Of a stretch of DNA of 64,000 bases, positions 37,544-46,885 are shown one piece after another. Both the position numbers and the translations under genes were made by a program. This DNA comes from an uncultured Actinomycetes bacterium. Its GTDB lineage: Bacteria > Actinomycetota > Actinomycetes > S36-B12 > UBA10799. How positions within the stretch are numbered: the stretch's first letter is position 1; each line of letters opens with the position of its first letter. The stretch covers positions 218,451-282,450 of the forward strand of contig CAMPEQ010000007.1 of assembly GCA_946803585.1 (NCBI GenBank). The letters are read 5' to 3'. The notes beneath the pieces were generated by a model. That model was not told the origin of the DNA, made no database searches, and worked only from the letters and a program-made list of their open reading frames with translations.

Positions 37544-38644
37544 GTGAAACCGACCACCGTCCGTTTGGGAATAGCTGCGATTGCCCTCGGGCTCGCGGTT
37601 AGCGGCTGCGCTGTACCAGGAGCGGAGGTTGCGACTCCAAACGGAGGGCTCGAGATCCCGCAACCAGCTCACACTAGCGATGCGCCGCAATCCGCTGACG
37701 CAGACGGCCAACTTGAGTTTCCCGATGAAATCCTGACCCCTGACCAAGTGCCCAGTGTTTCAGAAGAAGGCGGCGAGCCCCCTCGACCGACTGAGGACGA
37801 GGCTGCGACAACAAAGGTCAAGAAGCCGAATAAGACAAAGAACAACGACTGGTCCACTTCCGGCTCGGACTTGAATACTTCGAGTTCGAGCTCAGGATCA
37901 GGGTCGAGCTCAGGCGGTGCCGCATCCGGTTCTCAGTCCAAACCTGTCGTCGCCCGCTGCGACAACCTCGTACCGGCGGCCGATTTGCGTAAGTGCAATC
38001 TCCGCGGAATCAACCTGCTGGGCAAGAGCCTTGCAGGAGCGAACCTCACCCGAGCTGATCTTTCACGAGCCAACCTCAAGGGCACCAATATGGCCGGCGC
38101 AAAGCTGACGAGTGCACGCCTCGTTAGCGCAGACCTGCGTGGGACAGATTTCTCCGGCGCAGCGATGGTTAGTGCCCAGCTCAAATCGACGACCCTCAAA
38201 GGGACAATCCTATCCGGGGCGAATCTGACTAAGGCCAACCTTCCGCGTTCAGATCTCACCGGAACCATCATGAACGGCACCAACTTCATCCGTGCGGACT
38301 TAAGTGGCAGCAACCTTGAGGGCGCTGACCTCTCATCAACGCGCTTAGCCGGAACCGACCTGTCCGGCTCCCGCCTTCGCGGGGCGAACCTCGCGGGTGT
38401 CTGGGCCCCCAACCTCAATGTTCGGAACATCTCTGCGAGGGCTATCAACATCTCAAACGCGTCAATGCCCGGGGCTGACTTTAGCGGTTCAGATCTGCGA
38501 ATAATCGATGCCGTCGAGAGCGATCTTCGAGGCGCGAACTTCTCTGGGTCCAATGTGAAGTCAGGAGATTTCACTGACTCTGACCTTCTAGGTGCCGTTT
38601 TCACTGGAACTGACACGAGTGGAGCACGACCTTGGACTGACTAG
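37544..38644 (+). CDS. Pentapeptide-repeat lipoprotein
   Basis: The 366-residue protein has a lipoprotein signal (LAVSGC, C22), an acidic, Ser/Gly-rich linker to about residue 135, and then roughly 40 pentapeptide A(D/N)LxG-type repeats (about 146-360) that would form a right-handed quadrilateral beta-helix. A C-terminal break around WAPNLNVRNIS interrupts the array. Most pentapeptide-repeat proteins are cytosolic, so the lipoprotein anchor is notable. Function unknown. The GTG start gives a normal signal peptide. Confidence 0.88.
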   Translation: MKPTTVRLGIAAIALGLAVSGCAVPGAEVATPNGGLEIPQPAHTSDAPQSADADGQLEFPDEILTPDQVPSVSEEGGEPPRPTEDEAATTKVKKPNKTKNNDWSTSGSDLNTSSSSSGSGSSSGGAASGSQSKPVVARCDNLVPAADLRKCNLRGINLLGKSLAGANLTRADLSRANLKGTNMAGAKLTSARLVSADLRGTDFSGAAMVSAQLKSTTLKGTILSGANLTKANLPRSDLTGTIMNGTNFIRADLSGSNLEGADLSSTRLAGTDLSGSRLRGANLAGVWAPNLNVRNISARAINISNASMPGADFSGSDLRIIDAVESDLRGANFSGSNVKSGDFTDSDLLGAVFTGTDTSGARPWTD

Positions 38645-38682
38645 TGATGCGCAATACGACTGCGGCAGAGCTAAGAACAGAA

Positions 38683-39675
38683 CTAGTCGTCTTCCGGGTC
38701 GTGCTTGCGGACCGACCCGGCGTGCGCGGTGAGGGTCGGATCCTGACGACTCTTAATCAAACTCGCGACAGTCGCAATCGTGAGGATCACCGCAATCACC
38801 ACCAACGACAGCATTGTCGGAATCTTCGGAACGGCTGGCCAGGTCTCATGCGCCCAGGTCAGAATTAGCTTGACCCCGATGAAGACAAGAATCGCGGCCA
38901 GGCCAAGCGATAGATAGATGAGCCGATCGAGAAGCCCCTTGATCAGGAAGTACAGGGCACGCAACCCAAACAAGGCGAAAGCGTTCGCGGTAAACACCAG
39001 ATATGCGCTCTGTGTAACGCCAAACGTCGCTGGGATGGAATCGAGGGCGAATAGAAGATCAGTGGACCCAATCGCAATGATGACCAGCAGCATTGGGGTC
39101 GCAATGCGCTTACCCTTCTCGCGGATGAACATCGCGGTGCCGTGATAGGCGTCAGTGAAGGGATAGCGCTTCCGAACCTGCTTGACGAGGAAGTTGTCAG
39201 ACGGCTCGGGATCCTCATTGTGGTGCCGGGCAAGCTGGATACCTGTCCAGATAAGCAAGGCACCGAAGATGACAAAAGTGAATGCGAACGCCGATAGCGC
39301 CGCGGCTCCGATTGCGATGAAGATCGCTCGCATGACAAGCGCCATCGCGATACCGACTAACAGGACCCGCTGTTGCAGCTCAGATGGCACCGCGAACTGG
39401 GCAAGGATGATCGCAAAGACAAAGAGGTTGTCGACTGAGAGGCTCTTCTCCACCAAGTAGGCAGCGAAGAACTCGGTCCCTGCTTGTCCACCGTTGAAGT
39501 AGAGCACGCCGATGCCAAACGCGACAGCCAGCGCAATGTAGAAGATCGACCAGCGTGCCGCTTCACCGATGCCCACGACATGCGGAGTGCGTGTCACCGT
39601 AAAGAAGTCAATAACGAAGATGAGTACGACGCCCAGAATTGTGAGCGACCAAACGAGGAGTGAGACGTCACCCAT
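38683..39675 (-). CDS. TerC family integral membrane protein (copy 2)
   Basis: The 330-residue protein has the TerC pattern of about seven to nine membrane helices with acidic motifs in helices: FFAAYLVEKSLSVDNLFVFAIIL and [19 protein letters not shown]. TerC proteins are associated with tellurite resistance and, in several bacteria, manganese export to secreted metalloenzymes. The ATG follows AGGAGAAACC and overlaps the upstream TerC gene by eight bases, so the paralogues are coupled. The copies agree at the acidic motifs and differ elsewhere. Confidence 0.92.
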   Translation of the reverse strand: MGDVSLLVWSLTILGVVLIFVIDFFTVTRTPHVVGIGEAARWSIFYIALAVAFGIGVLYFNGGQAGTEFFAAYLVEKSLSVDNLFVFAIILAQFAVPSELQQRVLLVGIAMALVMRAIFIAIGAAALSAFAFTFVIFGALLIWTGIQLARHHNEDPEPSDNFLVKQVRKRYPFTDAYHGTAMFIREKGKRIATPMLLVIIAIGSTDLLFALDSIPATFGVTQSAYLVFTANAFALFGLRALYFLIKGLLDRLIYLSLGLAAILVFIGVKLILTWAHETWPAVPKIPTMLSLVVIAVILTIATVASLIKSRQDPTLTAHAGSVRKHDPEDD

Positions 39676-40669
39676 TGGTTTCTCCTGGGACAGGCGGAGC
39701 AAGCTCCGGATGTCGTCGTACGGCCCAAATAGACCACACGGCAGTTATTAGCAGTACAAGGACAATAAACACCAACGAGAAAAGCGTCCCGAAGGTGGGT
39801 ATTGCTTCGTCGATGGTCGAGTGAGCTGCTTCCAGTACCAACTTGACCCCGATAAACCCCAGGATGATTGCTAGCCCGCGATTCAGGTAGATCAACTGAT
39901 CGAGCAGCCCGTAGAGCAAGAAGTACAACTGCCGCAATCCCATTAACGCGAAGGCATTGACGCAAAAAACGATGTAGACCTCCTGCGTCAACCCAAAGAC
40001 CGCCGGGATCGAGTCGAGCGCGAAAAGCAAGTCTGTTGTACCGATCGCGACGACAACGAACAGCATCGGCGTGACCACCCGCCGACCGCCTACCTTCGCG
40101 ATGAGCTTGTGGCCAACGTAATCCTCGGTGGAGGGTACGCGCTTCTTAATCTGGCGAACGATGTAGTTCTCGGCTGGTTCCGCAGGATCGGCGCCCTCAA
40201 CCGGTAGCGGCTCATCACCAGAGCGCCACACCTTCCAGGCAGTCCAGAGTAGAAAGGCGCCGAAGATGAAGAAGACCCAGAGAAAACTGGCGATCACGGC
40301 GGCGCCGACGACGATCAGTCCAGTCCGCAGAATCAGCGCGATGACCACGCCGATCAATAGAACGCGGTGCTGTAGCTCAGGCGGAACGGCGAAGCTGGCG
40401 ATCAGCACAACGAAGACAAACAAATTGTCGATACTCAGGGAGTACTCAGTTAAATATCCGGCGAAGAACTCCCCCGCGTACTGCGGGCTCTGCCAGAAGA
40501 TCAGCCCGATTCCAAAGGCGACCGCTGCCCCGATGTAGATCAGTACCCACTTTGTGGCCTCGCGGGTTCCGAATACGTGCGGGCGCGAGTCAACCAGGAT
40601 CAAGTCGGCCACGATGATCAGGACAAATCCGGCAATCGTTACCGCCCAGATCCAATCAGCGACGATCAC
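39668..40669 (-). CDS. TerC family integral membrane protein (copy 1)
   Basis: This 333-residue paralogue has the same motifs ([20 protein letters not shown] and [19 protein letters not shown]). It begins with a GTG inside the uvrB stop (four-base overlap), so uvrB and two terC genes form one transcript. A TerC gene after uvrB is common in actinobacteria; two in tandem suggests a heteromer or separate conditions of use. Confidence 0.92.
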   Translation of the reverse strand: MIVADWIWAVTIAGFVLIIVADLILVDSRPHVFGTREATKWVLIYIGAAVAFGIGLIFWQSPQYAGEFFAGYLTEYSLSIDNLFVFVVLIASFAVPPELQHRVLLIGVVIALILRTGLIVVGAAVIASFLWVFFIFGAFLLWTAWKVWRSGDEPLPVEGADPAEPAENYIVRQIKKRVPSTEDYVGHKLIAKVGGRRVVTPMLFVVVAIGTTDLLFALDSIPAVFGLTQEVYIVFCVNAFALMGLRQLYFLLYGLLDQLIYLNRGLAIILGFIGVKLVLEAAHSTIDEAIPTFGTLFSLVFIVLVLLITAVWSIWAVRRHPELAPPVPGETNG

Positions 40670-42786
40670 CCGTGACCAGCTTCGCGCATTTGCCGGAGTT
40701 CCTTCTTCAGATCTGAGATCTCATCACGGTAGCGAGCAGCTAACTCAAACTGGAGCTCGGCAGCGGCGGTGTGCATCTGCTCGTTAAGCCGAGTGATCAG
40801 GTCGACGAGATCCTTCGCGGGCATTCCATCGGAGTCCATTGGCGCCGCATCGTCCGCGGACTTTGAACGCGATCGCATATCGGAACCAGCGACCCGACCA
40901 CGAGAGCGACTTCGACCAGATCCGCCAAGCAGTTCCTCCGTGTCGGCATCCTCTTTGCTAATGAGGTCAGTGATGTCGGCAATCTTCTTTCGCAATGGCT
41001 GTGGATCCACGCCTCGTTCCGCGTTGTAAGCAATCTGTTTGACGCGGCGCCGATTCGTCTCATCGATCGCTTTCGCCATCGAGTCGGTGATGGAATCCGC
41101 ATACATATGAACCTGCCCCGAGACGTTCCTCGCCGCGCGACCAATCGTCTGGATGAGGCTGCGCTCACTGCGCAAGAACCCTTCCTTGTCGGCATCAAGA
41201 ATCGCGACCATGCTGACTTCCGGAAGATCCAAACCTTCACGCAACAGGTTGATTCCAACCAGCACGTCGTACTCACCTTGTCGCAGCTCTCGGAGCAGTT
41301 CAATACGGCGGAGAGTGTCGACCTCGGAGTGCAGATATCGAGCTCGTACCCCGTTCTCTAGCAGATAGTCGGTTAGGTCCTCCGCCATCTTCTTGGTCAA
41401 CGTAGTGACAAGAACTCGCTCATTGATCGCCACACGCTGTTGGATCTCACCTAGCAAGTCATCGATCTGTCCCTTTGTCGGCTTTACGATGATCTCCGGA
41501 TCAAGCAAACCCGTTGGACGAATCACCTGCTCAACGACATCGTTCTTAACCTTCGCCAACTCGTACGGACCGGGCGTTGCGGACAGATACACCGTCTGAC
41601 CGATCCGTTCAACGAACTCTTCCCAGCGCAGCGGGCGGTTATCCATCGCGCTCGGCAACCGGAATCCGTGATCGACCAACATCCGCTTGCGCGACATATC
41701 CCCCTCGTACATACCGCCAATCTGCGGCACTGTGACGTGGGACTCGTCCACTACGAGCAGGAAGTCCTCGGGGAAATAGTCGAGCAGGCAGTTGGGCGCT
41801 GAACCCTTCTCACGACCATCGATATGGCGACTGTAGTTCTCGATCCCCGAGCAGAATCCGACTTGTTGCATCATCTCGAGGTCATACTCGGTGCGCATCC
41901 GCAGCCGCTGAGCCTCCAGTAGGTGGTTCTGTTTCTCAAGCTCAGCAAGCCGGTCACCGAGTTCCGTCTCGATGCCGGCAATCGCGCGTTCCATCCGCTC
42001 CGGCCCGGCGACATAGTGTGTCGCGGGGAAGACATAGAGCTCGTCGTCTTCGGTGATGATCTCCCCTGTCACTGGGTGCAGCGTCATTAGGCGCTCAACC
42101 GTGTCACCGAAGAATTCGATGCGGACCGGATGCTCTTCATAAACAGGGAAGATCTCGAGGGTGTCTCCCCTGACCCTGAACGTTCCTCTGGTGAACGCGA
42201 GGTCGTTGCGCGCGTACTGGATCTGCACGAGTCGTCGCAAAATGGCATCGCGGTCGTGATCCTCACCGACGCGCAGACGAATCATCCGGTCGATGTACTC
42301 CTGCGGAGTTCCGAGACCATAGATCGCGCTCACTGAAGCCACAACAACGCAATCTCGCCGAGTCAGTAGCGAGTTGGTCGCGCTGTGCCGGAGTCGCTCG
42401 ACCTCCTCGTTAATCGAGGAGTCCTTCTCGATATAGGTATCGCTTTGCGGAATGTAGGCCTCGGGCTGGTAGTAGTCGTAGTAGGAGACGAAGTACTCGA
42501 CTGCATTGTTCGGCAGTAGTTCGCGGAACTCATTAGCCAACTGCGCGGCCAGCGTCTTGTTGGGTGCCATCACAAGAGTCGGACGCTGGAGCTTCTCGAT
42601 AAGCCAGGCCGTCGTTGCGCTCTTACCGGTTCCCGTCGCGCCAAGCAGAACTGCGTTCTTGTCTCCTCGCTCAATCCGCTTCGCAAGCTCCGCGATGGCA
42701 GCTGGCTGGTCACCGGCCGGTTCATAGTCGCTGATGACCTCGAAGGGCGCAACAGTGCGTTGTAGGTCAGTGATGGGGCGCGCCAT
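40666..42786 (-). CDS. uvrB: Excinuclease ABC subunit B
   Basis: UvrB is the helicase-like damage-verification subunit. The 706-residue protein has Walker [12 protein letters not shown] at 49-59, the beta-hairpin region [38 protein letters not shown], and a C-terminal UVR motif ([20 protein letters not shown]). The ATG 42786 follows a -10 TAGAGT by seven bases; an in-frame GTG nine bases earlier would overlap that box and is less likely. It heads uvrB-terC-terC. Confidence 0.97.
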   Translation of the reverse strand: MARPITDLQRTVAPFEVISDYEPAGDQPAAIAELAKRIERGDKNAVLLGATGTGKSATTAWLIEKLQRPTLVMAPNKTLAAQLANEFRELLPNNAVEYFVSYYDYYQPEAYIPQSDTYIEKDSSINEEVERLRHSATNSLLTRRDCVVVASVSAIYGLGTPQEYIDRMIRLRVGEDHDRDAILRRLVQIQYARNDLAFTRGTFRVRGDTLEIFPVYEEHPVRIEFFGDTVERLMTLHPVTGEIITEDDELYVFPATHYVAGPERMERAIAGIETELGDRLAELEKQNHLLEAQRLRMRTEYDLEMMQQVGFCSGIENYSRHIDGREKGSAPNCLLDYFPEDFLLVVDESHVTVPQIGGMYEGDMSRKRMLVDHGFRLPSAMDNRPLRWEEFVERIGQTVYLSATPGPYELAKVKNDVVEQVIRPTGLLDPEIIVKPTKGQIDDLLGEIQQRVAINERVLVTTLTKKMAEDLTDYLLENGVRARYLHSEVDTLRRIELLRELRQGEYDVLVGINLLREGLDLPEVSMVAILDADKEGFLRSERSLIQTIGRAARNVSGQVHMYADSITDSMAKAIDETNRRRVKQIAYNAERGVDPQPLRKKIADITDLISKEDADTEELLGGSGRSRSRGRVAGSDMRSRSKSADDAAPMDSDGMPAKDLVDLITRLNEQMHTAAAELQFELAARYRDEISDLKKELRQMREAGHG

Positions 42787-42793
42787 GTCTGCC

Positions 42794-42799
42794 ACTCTA
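42794..42799 (-). promoter_or_regulatory. Leaderless -10 element for uvrB
   Basis: TAGAGT on the minus strand ends seven bases before the uvrB ATG. Confidence 0.5.
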
Positions 42800-42892
42800 C
42801 GGGGTCAGCGAGTAGCCCGGTCATTCCCATTCGCGTGCCATAAGAGACAGCATTGTCAACATCGCAAGTACGTGAAAATGGTCGAACTCGGG

Positions 42893-42898
42893 TAGCCT
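42893..42898 (+). promoter_or_regulatory. Leaderless -10 element for the AMP-binding protein gene
   Basis: TAGCCT ends six bases before the GTG at 42905. Confidence 0.5.
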
Positions 42899-42904
42899 CG
42901 CGGG

Positions 42905-44272
42905 GTGCGTCGACTAGCTGCAGCAGAAGCTGAACAGGGTGCCCAGTATGCCGCGGCTGCACTTCACGCCCAAGGCATTTCACAAGGGCAACGGGTCGCG
43001 ATTGACCTACCTCGCATTCCCGACCCGAGGGCATGCGCCGATCAGCATGCCAGTCTCATCAAGCTAGTGCTGGGAATGCTCCGCACGGGTGTCGTACCCG
43101 TTCTGGTCAACCCCCTGCTCGCGGATCGCGAACGCGCATTTGTCGTCACCGACAGCGACCCAGTCCTGCTGATATCCAACGACGAGCAGGTTGCAAGATT
43201 GCTCGAGGATCGCAGCACCATTGGAGTTGAACTCAGTCCACACCTAATCGCTCGGCCTATGCACTACACCTCGGGCACGACCGGCACCCCGAAGGGGGTC
43301 TGGACGGGCTTCCTCTCAAGCGAGCAGACCGCCCAGTGGTGGGCTGACGAGAGCGAACTCTGGGAGTTCGACGCCAGTGACAGCACTCTGGTCCACGGCC
43401 CACTTGCCCATTCCGGGCCATTGCGCTTTGCCCTACTCATGCTCACAGCTGGTGGCTCCGTGTTACTTCCCGGCGGGTTCGATCCGGTTCGGATCAGCCA
43501 GGCCTTGGCCAGCGAGCAGCCGACGGCAGCGTTTGTCGTTCCCACCCACCTACAACGACTCCTGGACCTACCTTCGCTTCCACCCTCCCCCTACCGACGA
43601 ATAGCCCACGCGGGTTCGACCTGTCCACCGGAACTCAAGCGCCGGATTCACCAGTGGGCTGGCCTGGATCAAACCTGGGAGTTCTACGGTTCCAGCGAGG
43701 GACAGTTCACGTCGTGCTCGGGAAGGGAGTGGGAGGAACGTCCAGGAACGCTTGGCCGAGCACGCAAGGGTCGGCGGGTCTTCACAGATGAGGGCATCAT
43801 CTGGTGCGAGACGCCGGAGTACTCCGCGTTTGAGTATTGGAAGGACCCGGGGAAAACCGCGGCCGCGTGGCGTGACACTGCCGCCGGTCGGGCATTCACA
43901 GTTGGTGACCTGGGTCGGATTGATGAGGACGGCTACCTGTTCCTTGACGGTCGCAGAGAGGACCTGATAATCACCGGCGGGGTCAATGTCTATCCAGCCC
44001 AGGTTGAACACGTGCTACTTGAGTATCCAGGGGTAGCGGACGCTGCAGTATTCGGAGTTGATGACGATCGGTGGGGCCAGCGGGTCTGTGCCGCCATCGT
44101 CCCTGCGTATGACGCGAGCGACACCTCCGTCACCGAGATCAGCACGTTCGTTGACTCGCTACTGGCACCCTTTCAGCGGCCCAAGTCATACGTGTTCTTA
44201 GAGCAGCTCCCCCGAAACGTTATGGGCAAGGTACTTCGATCCGAACTTCGAAGCTCGCTCAATGCGGGTTAG
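42905..44272 (+). CDS. AMP-binding acyl-CoA synthetase-like protein
   Basis: The 455-residue protein belongs to the adenylate-forming (ANL) superfamily: ATP-binding loop MHYTSGTTGTPKGVW, the A5-like YGSSEGQ, hinge motif GDLGRIDEDGYLFLDGRREDLIITGG, and the C-terminal lysine in PRNVMGKVLRSEL. It is short for an acyl-CoA synthetase, mostly because the N-terminal part is compact. Candidates include OSB-CoA ligase-like or fatty acid ligase roles; the substrate cannot be read. It converges on coaE with a four-base overlap. Confidence 0.88.
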   Translation: MRRLAAAEAEQGAQYAAAALHAQGISQGQRVAIDLPRIPDPRACADQHASLIKLVLGMLRTGVVPVLVNPLLADRERAFVVTDSDPVLLISNDEQVARLLEDRSTIGVELSPHLIARPMHYTSGTTGTPKGVWTGFLSSEQTAQWWADESELWEFDASDSTLVHGPLAHSGPLRFALLMLTAGGSVLLPGGFDPVRISQALASEQPTAAFVVPTHLQRLLDLPSLPPSPYRRIAHAGSTCPPELKRRIHQWAGLDQTWEFYGSSEGQFTSCSGREWEERPGTLGRARKGRRVFTDEGIIWCETPEYSAFEYWKDPGKTAAAWRDTAAGRAFTVGDLGRIDEDGYLFLDGRREDLIITGGVNVYPAQVEHVLLEYPGVADAAVFGVDDDRWGQRVCAAIVPAYDASDTSVTEISTFVDSLLAPFQRPKSYVFLEQLPRNVMGKVLRSELRSSLNAG

Positions 44273-44871
44273 CTCGCGTTGTTGGCCGCCTCACGTTCGA
44301 TTCTCTCAAACAACTCATCGACTTGGAGCTCCAACGATCGCCAACTTCCTGAGTTGTCGACGACAACATCAGCAATCGCCAGACGATCTTCACGGGTTGC
44401 CTGAGCCTCGATCCTCGCTCGTGCGTCTTGTGCGGTAAGGCCCCTATTCACTAACCGTGCGATTCGCACCTCATCCGGGCAATCAACGACGACAACCAAG
44501 TCATAGTTGTCTCCTAAGCCGAGTTCAGTGAGGAGCGCGATATCGTGGACGACCACCGAGCCCTCCGGCGCAAGTGCGAACAGCTGGCTAGTTCGCTCCA
44601 CGATCAGCGGATGTGTGATCGCGTTCAGGGCCGCCGTTGCAGCAGTCGAAGAGAAGGCGATCTCAGCTAGCGCTGCACGATTGAGACTGCCGTCGGCCTG
44701 CTGTATGCCAGATCCAAATTGCTCCACCAGGGCAGCCAGACCGCTAGACCCCGGCTCTACGACCTCCCGGGCAATAGCGTCGGCATCGACCACCTGGATG
44801 CCCCGTTTGGCCAGTAGCGCCGCGACCGACGACTTCCCCGAGCCAATCCCACCAGTAAGACCAATCTTCAT
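44269..44871 (-). CDS. coaE: Dephospho-CoA kinase
   Basis: CoaE phosphorylates dephospho-CoA in the last step of CoA synthesis. The 200-residue product starts MKIGLTGGIGSGKSSVAALLAKRG with its P-loop, and has the family's VDADAIAREVVEPG and the DVVVDNSGS motif. ATG 44871 is preferred because the family begins at the P-loop strand; a longer frame to 44910 has no supporting start. I recall coaE beside rpsA and near uvrB in Mycobacterium. Confidence 0.95.
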   Translation of the reverse strand: MKIGLTGGIGSGKSSVAALLAKRGIQVVDADAIAREVVEPGSSGLAALVEQFGSGIQQADGSLNRAALAEIAFSSTAATAALNAITHPLIVERTSQLFALAPEGSVVVHDIALLTELGLGDNYDLVVVVDCPDEVRIARLVNRGLTAQDARARIEAQATREDRLAIADVVVDNSGSWRSLELQVDELFERIEREAANNAS

Positions 44872-44989
44872 GCAGTCACATCCCGAGTCGCTTCTACTGA
44901 TTTGCAGCAACGATCACCCTACTCTGCGCCCTGCCGAACTACTGCAATACCAATCTCCGTTTGTCGCATCGGATCGGATCCTCGAGACC

Positions 44990-44995
44990 TAGAAT
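44990..44995 (+). promoter_or_regulatory. Leaderless -10 element for the membrane glycosyltransferase pair
   Basis: TAGAAT ends six bases before the GTG at 45002. Confidence 0.55.
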
Positions 44996-45001
44996 CACCG
45001 T

Positions 45002-46876
45002 GTGGTTACTGCCCCGTCAATCGAGTCGCGCTTAGGCTCGGAGGAGGATGCCGGTACCCACAGCAGCGGGGTAGCCCGACTTAGACGCCTACCTCCGTTG
45101 TTCTGGTTCGTATCGGCGGTAACTCTGATTCAGCTCACTCTTCGCACGTGGAGCGCATGGGGCGGCTGGTTTCATGCTGACGACTTCTGGTGGCACGACC
45201 TCGTGGAAGCCACGACTCCGACGGAACTGATGACAATGAGTCTGGGTGGGCACTTCTCACCCTTGACCTATCTTCTGAACGACGCCCTGACCACGACGTT
45301 TCCCTACAATTGGGAGTCCAGAGTCCTCGTCATGATGGCTGGGATGCTCATCGCGAATGTAGGCGCGTTCCTTCTAGCCCGCCAACTCTGGCCGGATAGA
45401 ACTGCACCCGTTGCCGCGTTCTTCTTGTTGTTCGCATTCACTCCGTTCGCAGCGCCCAACTTCCTCTGGTACTCGCAGTTTGGTGTTGGTGGAGTTCAGA
45501 TTATCTGTGGGGTGTGGTTTGCATGGTCGGTCGCCCGAGCGCTGCGTCGACCAACACTTCAGGGCTACTCACTGGCCGTCGCTCTCGGGGCGACCGCCCT
45601 ACTCGTCAGCGAGCGCGCGATCCTCTCGGCACCCATCACCATCGTCCTACTCCTGCTCGCAATGGGGTGCATTCCCGACCGCAAGCGCGCTCGAGAGGCA
45701 CTCGTCCGGTATCGCGGGCTCTGGCTAGGAATGGGCCTCCTGATTGCCCTGTACGTTCCGCTGTACCTAGCGAACGCCGAAGAACTGCCCGGAACAGGCA
45801 ATCTTGATCTTGGCGCAATTCCCGTGGCTGTTGCAAACGGACTGGTCAATACAGTTATTCCCGCGGTGATTGGCGGCCCTTGGGTATTCGATCCATCCAC
45901 GATCGTCGGGCAGGTGGCGGCACCTGGAGTCCTCGTCCTGCTTAGTTGCCTTGCCGTGCCAGCCCTGGCATACGTGAGCATCCGCCGTGATCCGAGGGCG
46001 GCGATTCTCTGGCTGTTCCTAGCGGCAAGTTCCGTCGCCGCCTGCACCCTGGTTGCCATCGGCCGCCTCGAAACCGTGGGGGCCTCGGCTTTGACGGAGC
46101 TACGCTACTTTCCTGACTTCGCGATTATCGTCCCGCTCGTCATAGTTGCTTCATTCTGTCCTTGCACTACCGTTGTTGTTAGTCCCGACAAGGACCACCA
46201 CCCAGAGCGCACTCTGAGCTTCACTAGACCTGCCGTAGTCGTTCTTGCACTCTTCTTGACGAGTAGTTGCATTACGCAAGTCGCGCTCGGTGCTAGGTGG
46301 CACGGTGGAGTGGCTGGGGACTTCTACGACAAGCTACAAACATCAATTGCAGGCCGGTCGCCGATGGTCATCGACCGACAAATGCCGAGTAGCGTCATCA
46401 CTCCTGTCCTGTTGGACCAAACGCTCGCCAGCCGCGCTCTGTCAATCGTCAAGCCCAGAATCCGATTTGATGAAGTCTCAACCAGCCCCTGGTGGATAGC
46501 TGACTCCGGCGAACTAGTCCCCGCGGCTGTTATCGACGGTCGAGTGGCGCTTCCCGGACCGAATGGCGAGTGCGGATACCTCCTGGCCAGCGATAGCCCC
46601 GCAGTGGTCGTGTTTGACGACGATGCCTTCGATTGGAAATGGTGGCTGCGACTTGACTACTTCAGCACGACGACCAACGAGGTCGTCATCGCGGCTGGCG
46701 CCGACTCGGTCACTGCCACGCTTCCGGCCGGCGTGCACTCCGCCTACACTCCCCTAGCGGGGAAGTTCTCAGAAGTCGAAGTCCAGATGAGGACTCCCGG
46801 ATCCGTCGCCTGCATCACGGCCGCGCAGATCGGCGAGCCTGGACCGTCCGTGTCCCCTAGTTCTAGCAGACAGTGA
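45002..46876 (+). CDS. GT-C-like multi-pass membrane protein
   Basis: The 624-residue protein has about ten or more hydrophobic helices, a first large loop with WFHADDFWWHDLVE and GHFSPLTYLLNDAL, and a soluble C-terminal region from about residue 440. An acidic Asp-Asp pair in the first loop and a GHFxPL motif are typical of GT-C glycosyltransferases that use polyprenyl-phosphate sugars. I cannot assign a named family. It is followed after nine bases by another membrane gene on the same strand. Confidence 0.7.
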   Translation: MVTAPSIESRLGSEEDAGTHSSGVARLRRLPPLFWFVSAVTLIQLTLRTWSAWGGWFHADDFWWHDLVEATTPTELMTMSLGGHFSPLTYLLNDALTTTFPYNWESRVLVMMAGMLIANVGAFLLARQLWPDRTAPVAAFFLLFAFTPFAAPNFLWYSQFGVGGVQIICGVWFAWSVARALRRPTLQGYSLAVALGATALLVSERAILSAPITIVLLLLAMGCIPDRKRAREALVRYRGLWLGMGLLIALYVPLYLANAEELPGTGNLDLGAIPVAVANGLVNTVIPAVIGGPWVFDPSTIVGQVAAPGVLVLLSCLAVPALAYVSIRRDPRAAILWLFLAASSVAACTLVAIGRLETVGASALTELRYFPDFAIIVPLVIVASFCPCTTVVVSPDKDHHPERTLSFTRPAVVVLALFLTSSCITQVALGARWHGGVAGDFYDKLQTSIAGRSPMVIDRQMPSSVITPVLLDQTLASRALSIVKPRIRFDEVSTSPWWIADSGELVPAAVIDGRVALPGPNGECGYLLASDSPAVVVFDDDAFDWKWWLRLDYFSTTTNEVVIAAGADSVTATLPAGVHSAYTPLAGKFSEVEVQMRTPGSVACITAAQIGEPGPSVSPSSSRQ

Positions 46877-46885
46877 GATCAACTT

